From Zygotorulaspora mrakii (Eukaryota > Ascomycota > Saccharomycetes > Saccharomycetales > Saccharomycetaceae), in NCBI RefSeq assembly GCF_013402915.1, contig NC_050723.1:930001-994000 (forward strand): a stretch of DNA of 64,000 bases. The letters run 5' to 3'. The position numbers and the translations under genes are program-made. Shown piece after piece: positions 43,801-54,847 of this stretch. The stretch's first letter is position 1; each line of letters opens with the position of its first letter. The notes under the pieces were generated by a model. The model made no database searches and had not been told where the DNA came from. It worked only from the letters and a program-made list of their open reading frames with translations.

Positions 43801-43844
43801 AACCACCAAATAGAAAGAACAGTACAAGAAATATACACTATCAT
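40833..43844 (-). CDS. YEL043W-like ER protein with fibronectin type III domain
   Basis: Starting at the ATG at 43844 the protein has 1003 residues; an in-frame ATG at 43901 would add 19. An N-terminal hydrophobic segment (IVYISCTVLSIWWLCYRFYRF) is a probable membrane anchor. A fibronectin type III domain spans about residues 38-136. A long coiled coil (about 185-345) follows, then about 600 low-complexity residues with an NQNGNP repeat array and S/T/P/H-rich sequence. S. cerevisiae YEL043W (956 residues) has the same order of a FN3 domain and coiled coil, is predicted to act at the ER and has no firm function. Synteny (GDA1 and IES6 neighbours) supports orthology. Confidence 0.85.
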   Translation of the reverse strand: MIVYISCTVLSIWWLCYRFYRFLTIPVIKIVSTLKIRTPAATKVSIDKISRDSITIHWENEPIKTDKTDESISHFLLYLNNLQVAIFPNSPNSLYTCCSITGLKQETEYQLDFITVNRMGFINKLPSLYCMTNSNSAEERQNSTALKKSGKWRRNTLTATAALQDTSMAHSNSTNSSSPAYASLTALQDLETYSIDDLKKILVCAQEDLHDVLSQQASLLQDFKESRLQLELELDNLKSYWSHEIDLRKSLKSNIKSLENSKLLSDLKMEKLNKNIDQSKGKILKMERDMEVWSKQNLEQYNTAKLKEEFSESLKQLNGEICSLSESINFLQQGVTLQEEKNKKLSTLKKSSNTSTTVDSISPPNKIQSPSMSSLSLQATNSSITDSQDTVMSLPSLLKNVFDHTYEKTGLLSTQAEEFLSKLDSNNQAVRLVKDQIRLDQELDSRWKSKKSRLLKRIETLESTFTDFSMNNRQLRANLIAQPYASQTAPNSETNSIVPLNESATPGLNSPPVSTRSLIEGINNPAIPIAASYPNQINQPNVNLGGGGGAPNLILHNPSTYSSNKPSPASGNHIPMVNESHLNLQINNDNTFAHSSPTTATIHTNVTATNQIFAWNNEEKQQQQQNQNRNPNQNGNQNQNGNPNQNGNPNQNGNPNQNGNPNSNQNLHGQINPQTDLTMLGYDDASHLISGLQDMIYDETDYPETISNYSKGFTTDQLDNYWATQRNYSENPRISPSKFSTPVAPYVNDSTPAFQFGTPPSHMGQSQSLLAATLADSPFGTFTDGLSDLNSESLNVPNGNADINITNEDPNHRTATLIPNKEDSVSFNGMLSLPHNSHMNPHSTSSIKENKFSFQHEAANENNNGNNSNHSTLHPAKLSSPKHSFIWHASHAVPSSSQTTPTETANHTRHLSNASSGSNASTWSKLNWKNWSPQGQHPPEDAIDETSSIGPSSSSLHKKGSSSPSTSGGRRMSRLLSRSGVNNIFKLPSHEEKKLDSSSTAND
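41863..41934. repeat. 18-base minisatellite, four perfect units
   Basis: Four exact copies of GGGTTTCCATTTTGATTT (on the + strand), with degenerate half-units continuing to about 41975. In the gene (minus strand) each unit encodes the six-residue repeat NQNGNP. Copy number is likely to vary between strains. Confidence 0.95.
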
Positions 43845-43992
43845 GCTAAACCCGTCCGCCGACAATGGAGGGATAGAAATTCCTGGAGAGTATGAGGACA
43901 TCTTCGATCTACTTGCTATATATGCCCCATCCACGTCGAATTTTCAACTGCAGACAGGCGAAGAAAAAAAAACCACGATAATAGCATGCCAA

Positions 43993-44016
43993 GTTCCGGG
44001 GTTACCCGCCCGGAAC
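43993..44016. promoter_or_regulatory. Reb1 core flanked by 8-base inverted repeats
   Basis: GTTCCGGG and its exact reverse complement CCCGGAAC flank GTTACCCG, which contains the Reb1 core TTACCCG (44002-44008). It is about 155 bases upstream of the YEL043W-like start and just beyond the IES6 stop. Confidence 0.6.
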
Positions 44017-44065
44017 ACAAAACACGCTCAGTCGCCCTGTCAGACTACACACTACACAAGCGGGG

Positions 44066-44494
44066 CTACTTCAACACGAAGTTGTCACCCCGGAGTTTCA
44101 GATACTCCTGGTCTACACCGGGGGCCATTGGCTTCACAACCAGCTGGTATATCTCTGCGTTATGGTAGCGCAACCGATTCACCGGCGACTTGTAGTATCC
44201 GCGCAGTCCCGTGATATCGCAGTATCTCTTGGCCGGCCTCAACGAAGGAGGCGCGTTCACGCTGAAATAGGTGACCTTGACGGTGGGTTTTGGTGCCTCT
44301 GGATTCTGCGCATCGCGCTGCAACACTGCGTTTATCCTCTTGGACTCGTCTGCCAGCAGTTGTCTGCTTGACTTGTGTTTCCGATTGGCCTTCTTGGACG
44401 TTGCGGCCGTAAACCTCGACCGTGGAACTAGGTTATCGTTGGATACCGCTCTTAAAAAGTCGAGATGGTCTGCAGTGCTGGTGCCATTGCTCAT
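44066..44494 (-). CDS. IES6: Ies6, INO80 chromatin-remodelling subunit
   Basis: Ies6 with Arp5 forms a module of the INO80 remodeller that couples ATP hydrolysis to nucleosome sliding. From the ATG at 44494 (MSNGTSTADHLDF) the protein has 142 residues (yeast 166). It ends in a YL1-C domain: YFSVNAPPSLRPAKRYCDIT, then GLRGYYKSPVNRLRYHNAEI. A basic stretch (about 30-60) precedes it. The frame is open another 61 codons upstream but only from a GTG, so that extension is rejected. It is divergent from GLY1, as in YEL044C/YEL046C. G+C is high here compared with neighbouring genes. Confidence 0.92.
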   Translation of the reverse strand: MSNGTSTADHLDFLRAVSNDNLVPRSRFTAATSKKANRKHKSSRQLLADESKRINAVLQRDAQNPEAPKPTVKVTYFSVNAPPSLRPAKRYCDITGLRGYYKSPVNRLRYHNAEIYQLVVKPMAPGVDQEYLKLRGDNFVLK

Positions 44495-45206
44495 TGCGGC
44501 GCTCGGCCTCCAAAGCTGCTGCAGTAGCCTGTCCAGGAGGCAAGTTCTCAGCGTGTTGAAAAATGCATCTTGTGGGAGGATTCGTAATCTGCGGTTACCC
44601 GCCTCCCGGACAGGGAAACCGGACAGACGCTGACACACCGGACACACCGGACACACCACGCACTGTCCGACCGCCACTGTCCGGCCAGTCTTCTCCCCCG
44701 TTGTCCGGACCCGACCCCAGTTTCTTTTTGCGTTGTAGGCCCGGCATTCCTAAAAAAACTACCAGGCAAAAACTGGTTCCGCTTGCGCTACCAGTTTTGC
44801 CACCTGCAAGCGACATTATCCGTAACGGCGCTCTTGAAAAACAGGTTTTTGTCTCATTTGGCCGGGACGGCGGCACATGTCTAAAAGGGAAAGTGCCGGT
44901 GTCGTATATTCCAGCATCCGTGACTATGAGTAATATGGATATGAATGAGTAATATTGGTTTCTGGTGAAATGTAGTGGTTGTTCTGAAGTCCAGCTGAGG
45001 CCATATTTGGAAGTTATTTAAGCAAGCTGGTCGAGAGTTAGAAGCAGAGGTGTATCGTGGGGCGGCAGCGGTTTCAGAGGTGTGTCAGAATAGTTGCTTT
45101 AGAACAGTTGTTATAGAGCAAGCCGTCACAGAACAAAGTATTTTGAAGTACATTTGTGTCTTGCGTGGTACTGGGTATACTTTTCTCCAGGATAAACTAA
45201 TTTTGA
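44495..45206. promoter_or_regulatory. IES6/GLY1 promoter with CCGGACA cluster
   Basis: 712 bases between divergent genes. It contains a Reb1 site TTACCCG (44595-44601) directly followed by the CCGGACA cluster listed separately. Long open frames on both strands here reflect G+C richness and show no recognisable protein. Confidence 0.55.
44606..44708. promoter_or_regulatory. Cluster of CCGGACA/TGTCCGG heptamers
   Basis: Exact copies start at 44606, 44619, 44638 and 44647 (forward) and at 44678 and 44702 (reverse), with a one-mismatch copy near 44664. Two of them form a tandem CCGGACACA repeat. The CGG core suggests a Zn2Cys6-type binding site, but I cannot name the factor. Confidence 0.7.
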
Positions 45207-46376
45207 ATGACTATGTCAGATTTTGATCTACCAGCTGAATACATCACAGCGTCAAATGATCTCCGGTCGGACACGTTCACGACCCCGACGGCGGAGATGG
45301 TGCAAGCGGCCATGAAGTCTTCGATCGGTGACTCCGTGTACAAGGAGGACGTGGACACGGTGCGTCTGGAGCAGACGGTGAGCCAGTTGGCTGGAAAGGA
45401 GGCCGGGCTGTTCTGCGTTTCCGGAACTTTGTCGAACCAGGTAGCGCTGCGGACGCATTTGATGCAGCCCCCATACTCGATTCTGTGTGATTATAGAGCT
45501 CACGTTTACACTTGCGAGTCTGCGGGGTTGGCGATCCTGTCGCAAGCGATGGTTATCCCGGTGATGCCTTGCAACGGCAGTTACCTCACTGTGGAGGACA
45601 TTGCTTCGCGGTTCATTCCAGACGACGGGGACATCCACTGCGCTCCCACCAGGGTTGTGTCGTTGGAGCAGACGTTGAACGGTATTGTTACTCCGTATGA
45701 CGAACTGTTTCGTATCAGTAGTTGGTGCCGTGAAAACGGTCTGCTGTTGCATTGCGATGGTGCTCGTATTTGGAATGCATGTGTTGCAACTGGTTTAGCG
45801 CTCGACAGATACTGCGAGCTTTTTGACTCAATGTCTATCTGTTTGTCGAAGTCTATTGGGGCACCTATGGGTTCCATTCTTGTCGGTAGCAAAGATTTCA
45901 TCAAGAAGGCGAACCATTTCAAGAAACAACAAGGTGGGGGTATCAGACAGGCTGGTATGATGTCCAGGATGGCATTAGTTGCTCTAAATGGCGATTGGAA
46001 ATCAAGAATCCAGTATTCACATGATATTGCCAGCGATTTTGCTCAGTTCTGTATTGATAATGGCGTCCCTTTGCAATCATCTCCTGATTCAAGTTTTATA
46101 TTTCTCGATTTACAAAAAGCCAAAATGGACCCAAAAATTTTGGTTGAAAACGGTATCAAGTACGGTGTTAAATTAATGGGTGCCAGGATTGCCTTCCATT
46201 ATCAAATTAGTCAAGAAACTCTAAGGAGTGTTAAGCTGGCGGTTATTGATACTTTCAATTACGCAAAGGATCATCCATATATTGCAACTTTTTCAAATAA
46301 GATCTACAACGATACCTCAGCTGAAAAAGTCAACAGGATTGATTCGAAGTTGAACGGTAAAACAACTAGTACCTAA
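45207..46376 (+). CDS. GLY1: Gly1, L-threonine aldolase
   Basis: Gly1 is the PLP enzyme that cleaves threonine (and allo-threonine) to glycine and acetaldehyde, the main yeast glycine route on glucose. The 389-residue protein (yeast 387) has NDLRSDTFTTPTAEM, GKEAGLFCVSGTLSNQ, LHCDGARIWNA (PLP-binding Asp) and the Schiff-base lysine Lys215 in ICLSKSIGAPMGS. The first ATG (45207) is two codons before a second ATG; both are plausible. The 5' third is G+C-rich and the 3' half AT-rich, a sharp internal gradient. Confidence 0.96.
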   Translation: MTMSDFDLPAEYITASNDLRSDTFTTPTAEMVQAAMKSSIGDSVYKEDVDTVRLEQTVSQLAGKEAGLFCVSGTLSNQVALRTHLMQPPYSILCDYRAHVYTCESAGLAILSQAMVIPVMPCNGSYLTVEDIASRFIPDDGDIHCAPTRVVSLEQTLNGIVTPYDELFRISSWCRENGLLLHCDGARIWNACVATGLALDRYCELFDSMSICLSKSIGAPMGSILVGSKDFIKKANHFKKQQGGGIRQAGMMSRMALVALNGDWKSRIQYSHDIASDFAQFCIDNGVPLQSSPDSSFIFLDLQKAKMDPKILVENGIKYGVKLMGARIAFHYQISQETLRSVKLAVIDTFNYAKDHPYIATFSNKIYNDTSAEKVNRIDSKLNGKTTST

Positions 46377-48581
<2,205 letters not shown>

Positions 48582-48794
48582 CAGTGTAAGGCTATGGTTT
48601 CCGTTCGTATGTATGTGTTTATAGGTGTCTTTTTGTTGTCCTTTATTTAATATCTATGTGTGTTTCATTTTTTTTCCAGATTTTATTAGCTTGACAATGC
48701 CTAAAAGAGAGTGTGTGGCCACAACAATAGAGGGAAGCAGAGCTGTTTACCAAAAAATATATACAGTAAGTCCCATTCCAAGAATCGAATATCA

Positions 48795-49232
48795 ATGGAT
48801 GCTACACCAAGTTTCATTTCCCTGATAGATGAGTACAACACGCCATTGCTTGTACATGTTAATGTAAAAGAAAAGGATGACGTAAACAGAGTTTTGAAAT
48901 ATAACGTTTTTTCAAACATTTCTCTGGATTATTTCGAAAGTCAATTGTTTCAGTGGACATCCCTTGAATCACATTCTGAGGTCAAATTACTTTTCCAACT
49001 GGAGGGTGTTACCGTTTACGGTTGCCTTGTAAAATCAACTGGTTTAAAAATAATTGTAGGCTTTGAACAAGAAGAAACTATTGAGGAGGACATTGTTGCG
49101 TTGTTATTTACTAAAATAAAAAAAGTATATTTGCGAGTCAAACTTAATCCTTTTATTTCTGCTCTTAAAGATGATAATAGACGAAAGGAATTAGTGAACA
49201 AGTTGAACGAGAAATTTGAAGAAGAGTTTTAA
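48795..49232 (+). CDS. TCA17: Tca17, TRAPP II complex subunit
   Basis: Tca17 is a sedlin-related subunit that promotes assembly of TRAPP II, the exchange factor for Golgi Rab GTPases. From the ATG at 48795 the protein has 145 residues (yeast 152). It begins MDATPSFISLIDEYNTPLLV, has the longin-type beta strands and the motif NVLKYNVFSNISLDYFES-like block, and ends in a charged helix (KELVNKLNEKFEEEF). The frame is open 28 codons upstream from an ATG at 48711, but that extension is unlike the family. TCA17 is YEL048C, after FRD1 as here. Assignment rests on fold-level similarity plus synteny. Confidence 0.82.
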   Translation: MDATPSFISLIDEYNTPLLVHVNVKEKDDVNRVLKYNVFSNISLDYFESQLFQWTSLESHSEVKLLFQLEGVTVYGCLVKSTGLKIIVGFEQEETIEEDIVALLFTKIKKVYLRVKLNPFISALKDDNRRKELVNKLNEKFEEEF

Positions 49233-49494
49233 GATTCACATTAATAAGGAGTCGAGCAGAACTGCATTTTTTTTCATCTACCTATGTGAATTTCAATGTT
49301 GTATACCTGCAGAAGTTTTAATGGCAATTCCTGCTCGAGATGGGAACAGAGGCACTTGCGCAATTATAAAATGACCAGAATTGATATTATTCGCAGAGTC
49401 AAAAAGATGATCTTTAATTTCCCCAATTATAAAACTTCTTATTATGATGTAAGCAATTGAAAGGGGAGAAAATGAGGGATGTAGACAGTCTATC

Positions 49495-51159
49495 TTAGGA
49501 TCTACGGAAAACATTGTGGACCCAATGCTTAATCACGATCTTGCCCTCATCAAATTTAGGATCATTATGACGAACAATAGCGCATGCATGTGTGCTTGGA
49601 GTGTCTTTAATGTAGATAGGATACTTTTCCCAGTTGATATGGTTTAGCGATTTGATGATATCGATCTGTGTCTGTGACAAATCTAAAATTATATTACCAA
49701 TGAGCTCCTCATAATGATAGCCATGCTTAGCAATCATTTGATCAAAAGATATATTTTCTAATTCACGAATTGTAACCGCAAGAGAATCATCACTAATTTT
49801 TCCAGATGTTGATGCAGCTTCCTCTAGGAACCCAGCATGTGTTCTCTTCCTTTCAATAGCATCATAGATACTTTCCATCAAAGTATCGGCTTGGTCATTC
49901 AAGGACCCTTCAACTCCGAGGTAGTTGTTGAATTCTTGTGGCATATTACTCACTGAGCGGATTGACGAAGATCCACTAATAGTTGGATTCAAGGAATAAA
50001 AATCATCATCATTGTCAGTATCATAACTGTCTGCTGTTGTACATTCATCTGATTCTATCATGGGAGATGGAGATATATCAAAGTAATCATGCATTATTTG
50101 ATGAGAGTATCTCTTGAAGAATCTCGTAACTCTGATAGCAGATATTGTCATTTCCGTACATGATTGGATGATTTTCCAAAGAAGAAATAAAGGCGCAATA
50201 ATCAAAAGATTCAGCATAACCATCAACCATTTGCCTATTTTGATGAACCAATAATTTAAGAAATAAAATTCTTCACCAGCCAGCTGTTTTCTCTCATCTG
50301 TGTCCTTGCTACGAACTGAGATTTTCTTTATAACATTTTCATCGTTATTATCTTCCTCAGGAACCTTTGAAATAACGATTGGATTATTACGATTTACCAC
50401 AATTTCTTCATAGCCTTTGATATACTTGAACACGTTGATGCCATTATATTCATTGATATTGAAAAAAGGGTCATTCAATGATATTCCTGAAGTCCACCAA
50501 GCCGTTCTCTTATCATTAATAATATTTGCATACAAACTTTTATATTTGAAGCTGCTCAGACCTTTATAAAATATTGAACTTTGCAAACTCATCACATATA
50601 TTAAAGGCAAACTCTCATTCGTACCAGTGCTGTTGCCCTTTGCTATGTTGTTTCCCACCGAATCCTTTAGAAACATTTGCTTACCACTACTGCCAAGTAA
50701 CAATGGTACAATTGAATTGAACAGCTTGACGGCATAATTGTTCCCAGGGGCTAGCACACCTACATGTGGGGTACAAAATGTCGTAAAGTTTAACAATTCA
50801 ATTTCTCTCTTCTTGAAAAACTGCGACTTATACAAAAGACCAACTGCGTATCGTGCTATTAATCCGCCAAGTGAATAACCCACGATAGAAAACTTTGTGA
50901 TCTTATCGCCATTGTTATTCCCTGAGCTCTCGAACTCTTCTATCTGCTCAGATATATCCTTTGCTACTCTGAAACCACAGATATCTATGCCGTCATAGGT
51001 TTTATATCCTTCATTTAAGGTGGTTTTGTGCACAATTAGCTGTGTTTCGTCTGCGTCAAGAATCTCTGCAACCTCTTCCAGTGCACTGTGTATGTAATCA
51101 AAGTGAGAAACGTTTCCCCATAGCCCGTGAATGAGGACTACCAAATGATAATTTGCCAT
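49495..51159 (-). CDS. DUF676 serine lipase (Lpl1/Rog1 family) with membrane segment
   Basis: A 554-residue putative lipase. The alpha/beta-hydrolase domain begins at the N terminus with YHLVVLIHGLWGN (oxyanion region) and has the nucleophile motif GYSLGG with Ser96, then FTTFCTPHVGV. A strong hydrophobic segment (about residues 312-335, WLMVMLNLLIIAPLFLLW) follows the catalytic region. The C-terminal ~200 residues are acidic and Ser-rich with a conserved-looking end (INWEKYPIYIKDTPSTHACA). Yeast relatives are Lpl1 (YOR059C, a lipid-droplet phospholipase), Rog1 and YDL109C. The short N terminus favours Lpl1, but the paralogue is not certain. None of these sits next to TCA17 or PPH22 in S. cerevisiae. 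Confidence 0.8.
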   Translation of the reverse strand: MANYHLVVLIHGLWGNVSHFDYIHSALEEVAEILDADETQLIVHKTTLNEGYKTYDGIDICGFRVAKDISEQIEEFESSGNNNGDKITKFSIVGYSLGGLIARYAVGLLYKSQFFKKREIELLNFTTFCTPHVGVLAPGNNYAVKLFNSIVPLLLGSSGKQMFLKDSVGNNIAKGNSTGTNESLPLIYVMSLQSSIFYKGLSSFKYKSLYANIINDKRTAWWTSGISLNDPFFNINEYNGINVFKYIKGYEEIVVNRNNPIVISKVPEEDNNDENVIKKISVRSKDTDERKQLAGEEFYFLNYWFIKIGKWLMVMLNLLIIAPLFLLWKIIQSCTEMTISAIRVTRFFKRYSHQIMHDYFDISPSPMIESDECTTADSYDTDNDDDFYSLNPTISGSSSIRSVSNMPQEFNNYLGVEGSLNDQADTLMESIYDAIERKRTHAGFLEEAASTSGKISDDSLAVTIRELENISFDQMIAKHGYHYEELIGNIILDLSQTQIDIIKSLNHINWEKYPIYIKDTPSTHACAIVRHNDPKFDEGKIVIKHWVHNVFRRS

Positions 51160-52359
51160 GAGACAGTATAGCCAAAATAGAAAGGATTAATTGGTAGTAC
51201 AATCAAGCTATTTGTTATATGCAATTTGCAAGAAGCTACTTTTCTTTATGCTAAGCTGTTTCAGGGAGGCGTTGGACTAATCCTTATCTTTCAGGGTCTT
51301 TCATATTCGAAACGTTAATGCGCGTCTAACGGAAGGGTATTGCATATGAAAAAAATACAGTCCAAGTAATAGGAACAAATGACAGATAAAACTAAATTCA
51401 GATAATTACTTCAGGGTGCATGTAATGTGCTAGCCATTAGGAAGTGAAGAAATATTCTCACTTTTGCAGCATACTTTTTTTTGTCCCCTTTCTAAAGAGG
51501 TTGAATGTGCATCAGTGCAGTCTAGGTATTTCCATCAAGGTATGCAGCCACAAAACCATACATATACAATTCGTAGAGAGCGCTGGTCCCCTTTGTGTCT
51601 CATAGAAACTGTGCTGTGAATACGTATCATGGTTTACGCGACCTGTTGTGGGAGGCTCCGTCCTGGATCGTGTTAGCTGTTGATAAAGTAACTCTGGGTG
51701 ATATCAAGAAACGCTAGTTCGACATATGATCCAATCACTTTCTGACTCAATAATGAGGTAAAAAGTCGTTTTTATGCCCAGTCAGCTCTCAAGTCTCTAA
51801 GACGAGTTGTAACGAAAGGGCAGACGCCTCTCTCCCACAGAGGCGTCAATGATGGCTTGCTCATTGCTGTTCCAATAAAAGAGATCTCTGGATAGCCTGC
51901 TCTTGCACTTGAAGTATAAATAATGGGTGACTATGTACAACTGCACAATGAGTTAGGTGACCACATACATGTCGTTCAATGCACCAAACGCCAGTCTCTC
52001 CAAGATCCCTATATCGCTGCTGCACTCATGCGGTCAATTGAAGATTGACCTGTGAAAAGAAATTATTCCAACCAGACGAGATTTAACACACCCGCAAGTT
52101 TGATTTCAAATGTTTTGAAATTTCTCTTAATGAACATGTGGATTTATATTGGGGCCTTACTGCAAATAGAAAACAATATCCGCGAAGTGCTGCACGATAA
52201 TCCACAGAATTTCAATACAGCAAATTTCTTGAATTTTTTAGACATTTCTTGAGTGAATGGTTCTTTCTGAACTTAATTGGTACTGCAAAAAGGCCAAATT
52301 TGCTTTTCAAGGAGGAGCTGTACATAGAAAGTTACACTAAATGGACGTTGTAACTATTG
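51160..52359. other. 1.2-kb interval without a clear gene
   Basis: Promoter side of the lipase gene and 3' side of the next gene. It holds a Gcn4-type TGACTCA (51743-51749) and a 9-bp hairpin (51823-51847). A 66-codon open frame at 52052 is not recognisable. A snoRNA could lie here, but I could not identify C/D or H/ACA boxes with confidence. Confidence 0.45.
51823..51847. repeat. Perfect 9-bp hairpin
   Basis: GACGCCTCT and AGAGGCGTC flank the loop CTCCCAC. Being GC-rich and perfectly paired in a non-coding interval, it could be part of a structured RNA or a terminator. Confidence 0.8.
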
Positions 52360-53100
52360 CTACATACCGGTACATAAGGGAAAGCAGGACTTAATCCAAC
52401 CTAGAAACCAGGGCGAACTTGACTGCTTATTGTGAGTTTCGCCGTTGTGAGCCACTGCGAGATATTCGTCAGGAACAGGGTTCTGGTAGTATTGTTGATA
52501 AATCTCCTGTTCGTTTCGGTAAATAGTTTCTCTTTCCTCTTTTGAAGTCTCTGAGAATGCCAGGTGTGCAGGGACTCCATATGGTGTTCTTGAATTAGAC
52601 ACATTGTTCATCGCCCTATTGGTTCTGATGTTCTCATCCTCACCAAAATTGAACGAGAAGTCATCCTCCTCGTCTTCGCCCCTGTTATCACCTGCCCCCG
52701 CACGGTCGTTACTCTTAGGCCGCATAGCAATGCGTTGCCTCCACCACCGATTGATAGAATTATATGCTGCAACCGATTCAGTAGGCGCCTGACGTGAAGA
52801 ATCCGAGCCACCAATGTCGCCCACGGGAATTTTGGCCGTCGGCAGCTGAAACGGATGCATTCCATCAACAGCCATCGTCGCACCTTGGTGCGACGATACA
52901 GGTGGTTTCCATCTCATTAGTGTGTCCTCCATTCTTTGTAAAAACATGTCTCCCACGGGCTTCTTACGCTCCTCCTGTTTTGCCTTAACCAGCTCTCGGA
53001 CGGTAATAATGTTATCAGGTGCTGTGGGCATTCTTTTCTTTGACAGCTCAAGCACTGGAGCCTCGGCATCTCTCACTGTGCACTCAATTTCATCATTCAT
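52360..53100 (-). CDS. Unrecognised protein, 246 residues
   Basis: Not recognised. The protein starts MNDEIECTVRDAEAPVLELS with an ATG. The first 75 residues are charged and probably helical (TVRELVKAKQEERKKPVGDM). A motif AYNSINRWWRQRIAMRPKS lies at about residues 110-128, then an acidic patch (EDEEDDFSFNFGEDEN). The C terminus is hydrophobic-aromatic with two Cys (PWFLGWIKSCFPLCTGM). Low complexity is modest, composition is that of a normal gene, and no homologous overlap exists on the other strand, so it is likely real. It lies just upstream of PPH22 on the opposite strand; a relation to the uncharacterised S. cerevisiae YDL186W is possible by position only. Confidence 0.65.
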   Translation of the reverse strand: MNDEIECTVRDAEAPVLELSKKRMPTAPDNIITVRELVKAKQEERKKPVGDMFLQRMEDTLMRWKPPVSSHQGATMAVDGMHPFQLPTAKIPVGDIGGSDSSRQAPTESVAAYNSINRWWRQRIAMRPKSNDRAGAGDNRGEDEEDDFSFNFGEDENIRTNRAMNNVSNSRTPYGVPAHLAFSETSKEERETIYRNEQEIYQQYYQNPVPDEYLAVAHNGETHNKQSSSPWFLGWIKSCFPLCTGM

Positions 53101-53695
53101 TTTCTCGAATACCCAGAATGTCAGTCAAGTGTCTTTGTAGCACACCAAATCGATAAGCTGTTATCAACGAATACTGTCTTATTTTGTGACACTTGGTGCA
53201 AAACGCGTCACAGTCGTACAGATTTTGACATACCGTATATCATGATATATCTCCAGCTGGTTACCCAGCTTCTGACTTTAGGAGTTTGACGAAAAATTAT
53301 CGCCAATGGTCTGCAATTGAAAAAGGGTATCTCGGGGAGCTTGTTTAGGTGGATTGTTGATCTGGAACATTATGGAGAAGAACGAGTGTTCTAATTGCTT
53401 GATTGTTGAAGATTTTGAATTTTGAACTGCTTGAGAAACTTAGAATCTGCTATTAAAAAAGAAGTGCGTTTCACTCGGTTTGGGGTGTTTTTTGTTTGCA
53501 AATATAAGTTTAGTCATACGGTGCAGTTTTCTCTGGTAACTCTTTGTTTTGAACTCAGTTACAATTGATAATTCGAGTCCTTTGTTTGTTTATTTGTTTG
53601 TGATTTTTTATTTGATATTTTGATAATTACACTGGTGTTTGAATATAGCCAGACGCAAGTTGTGTGAGAAGAAGGTTAGCCAGTAAGAAATAGTT
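53101..53695. promoter_or_regulatory. Divergent promoter, unknown gene / PPH22
   Basis: 595 bases, AT-rich, with TTGTTTG repeats near 53580-53600. No specific site is recognised. Confidence 0.35.
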
Positions 53696-54847
53696 ATGGA
53701 TATGGATCTCGACGTTCCTATGCATGACGCTATTGAAGAACAGCTGTCTCCTACAATCGATGAGGATAAGAACGGTGGTGAGAGAGACGATGCTGGTGGT
53801 AATCAGTTGACAACCATCAATACCACAAACCCTAATGGTGATGATGAAGATGATGATGTCGATTTGAATGTTGGTGGCGGATCTGGGATTGCAGATCATA
53901 AATCTGCTAAACCTTTGGAACTGAATTCATCTAACATCAATCAATTGGATCAATGGATCGAATATTTATCCAAGTGTCAAATTCTTTCGGAGGATGATGT
54001 TGCCAAGTTGTGTAAGATGGCTGTGGACGTTTTGCAGTTTGAAGAAAATGTTAAACCAATAAATGTTCCGGTGACAATATGCGGTGATGTTCACGGGCAA
54101 TTTCATGATTTGATAGAGCTGTTCAAGATAGGTGGTCCATGTCCTGACACAAATTATCTGTTTATGGGTGATTACGTAGATAGAGGTTATTATTCCGTGG
54201 AAACTGTTTCATATTTAGTCGCAATGAAGGTAAGATATCCACATAGAATTACTATACTGAGAGGAAATCATGAATCAAGGCAGATTACCCAGGTTTATGG
54301 ATTTTATGATGAATGTTTAAGAAAATATGGTAGTGCAGCAGTTTGGAAAATGTTCACAGACTTATTTGATTATTTCCCAATAACAGCATTAGTAGATAAT
54401 AAAATTTTTTGCTTACATGGAGGTTTATCACCAATGATTGAGACCGTTGACCAAGTTAGAGAATTGAATAGAATACAAGAAGTACCACACGAAGGTCCAA
54501 TGTGTGATCTATTATGGTCAGATCCAGACGATCGAGGCGGTTGGGGTATTAGTCCCAGAGGTGCAGGTTTCACTTTTGGTCAAGATATCAGTGAACAATT
54601 TAATCATACAAATGACCTATCGTTGATTGCGAGAGCTCATCAGCTGGTCATGGAAGGTTATGCTTGGTCTCATCAACAAAATGTTGTCACAATCTTCAGT
54701 GCTCCAAACTACTGCTATAGATGTGGTAACCAAGCTGCCATAATGGAAGTGGATGAAAACCATAGTAGACAATTCTTGCAATATGATCCCTCAGTGAGAC
54801 CCGGCGAACCAGCGGTCAGCAGGAAAACTCCGGATTATTTCTTATGA
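53696..54847 (+). CDS. PPH22: PP2A catalytic subunit (Pph21/Pph22)
   Basis: Catalytic subunit of protein phosphatase 2A, controlling mitosis, TOR signalling and stress. The 383-residue protein (Pph22 377, Pph21 369) has the yeast-type acidic N-terminal extension (about 70 residues) before the PPP domain. Metal-binding motifs [10 protein letters not shown] (about residue 131), GDYVDRG and RGNHESR are intact, as is [11 protein letters not shown]. It ends in DYFL, whose leucine is carboxyl-methylated in this family. Single copy for the YDL188C/YDL134C pair. Neighbours RDI1 (YDL135C) and RBS1/UFD2 (YDL189W/YDL190C) come from both sister blocks. Confidence 0.97.
   Translation: MDMDLDVPMHDAIEEQLSPTIDEDKNGGERDDAGGNQLTTINTTNPNGDDEDDDVDLNVGGGSGIADHKSAKPLELNSSNINQLDQWIEYLSKCQILSEDDVAKLCKMAVDVLQFEENVKPINVPVTICGDVHGQFHDLIELFKIGGPCPDTNYLFMGDYVDRGYYSVETVSYLVAMKVRYPHRITILRGNHESRQITQVYGFYDECLRKYGSAAVWKMFTDLFDYFPITALVDNKIFCLHGGLSPMIETVDQVRELNRIQEVPHEGPMCDLLWSDPDDRGGWGISPRGAGFTFGQDISEQFNHTNDLSLIARAHQLVMEGYAWSHQQNVVTIFSAPNYCYRCGNQAAIMEVDENHSRQFLQYDPSVRPGEPAVSRKTPDYFL

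Noticed and set aside
44495..44677. 61-codon N-terminal extension of IES6 with Cys-rich sequence
   Set aside because: It begins at GTG, overlaps the CCGGACA/Reb1 promoter, and is absent from the known family.
51680..51752. C/D-box snoRNA
   Set aside because: TGATAA and CTGA-like boxes exist but there is no terminal stem and the C box is poor.
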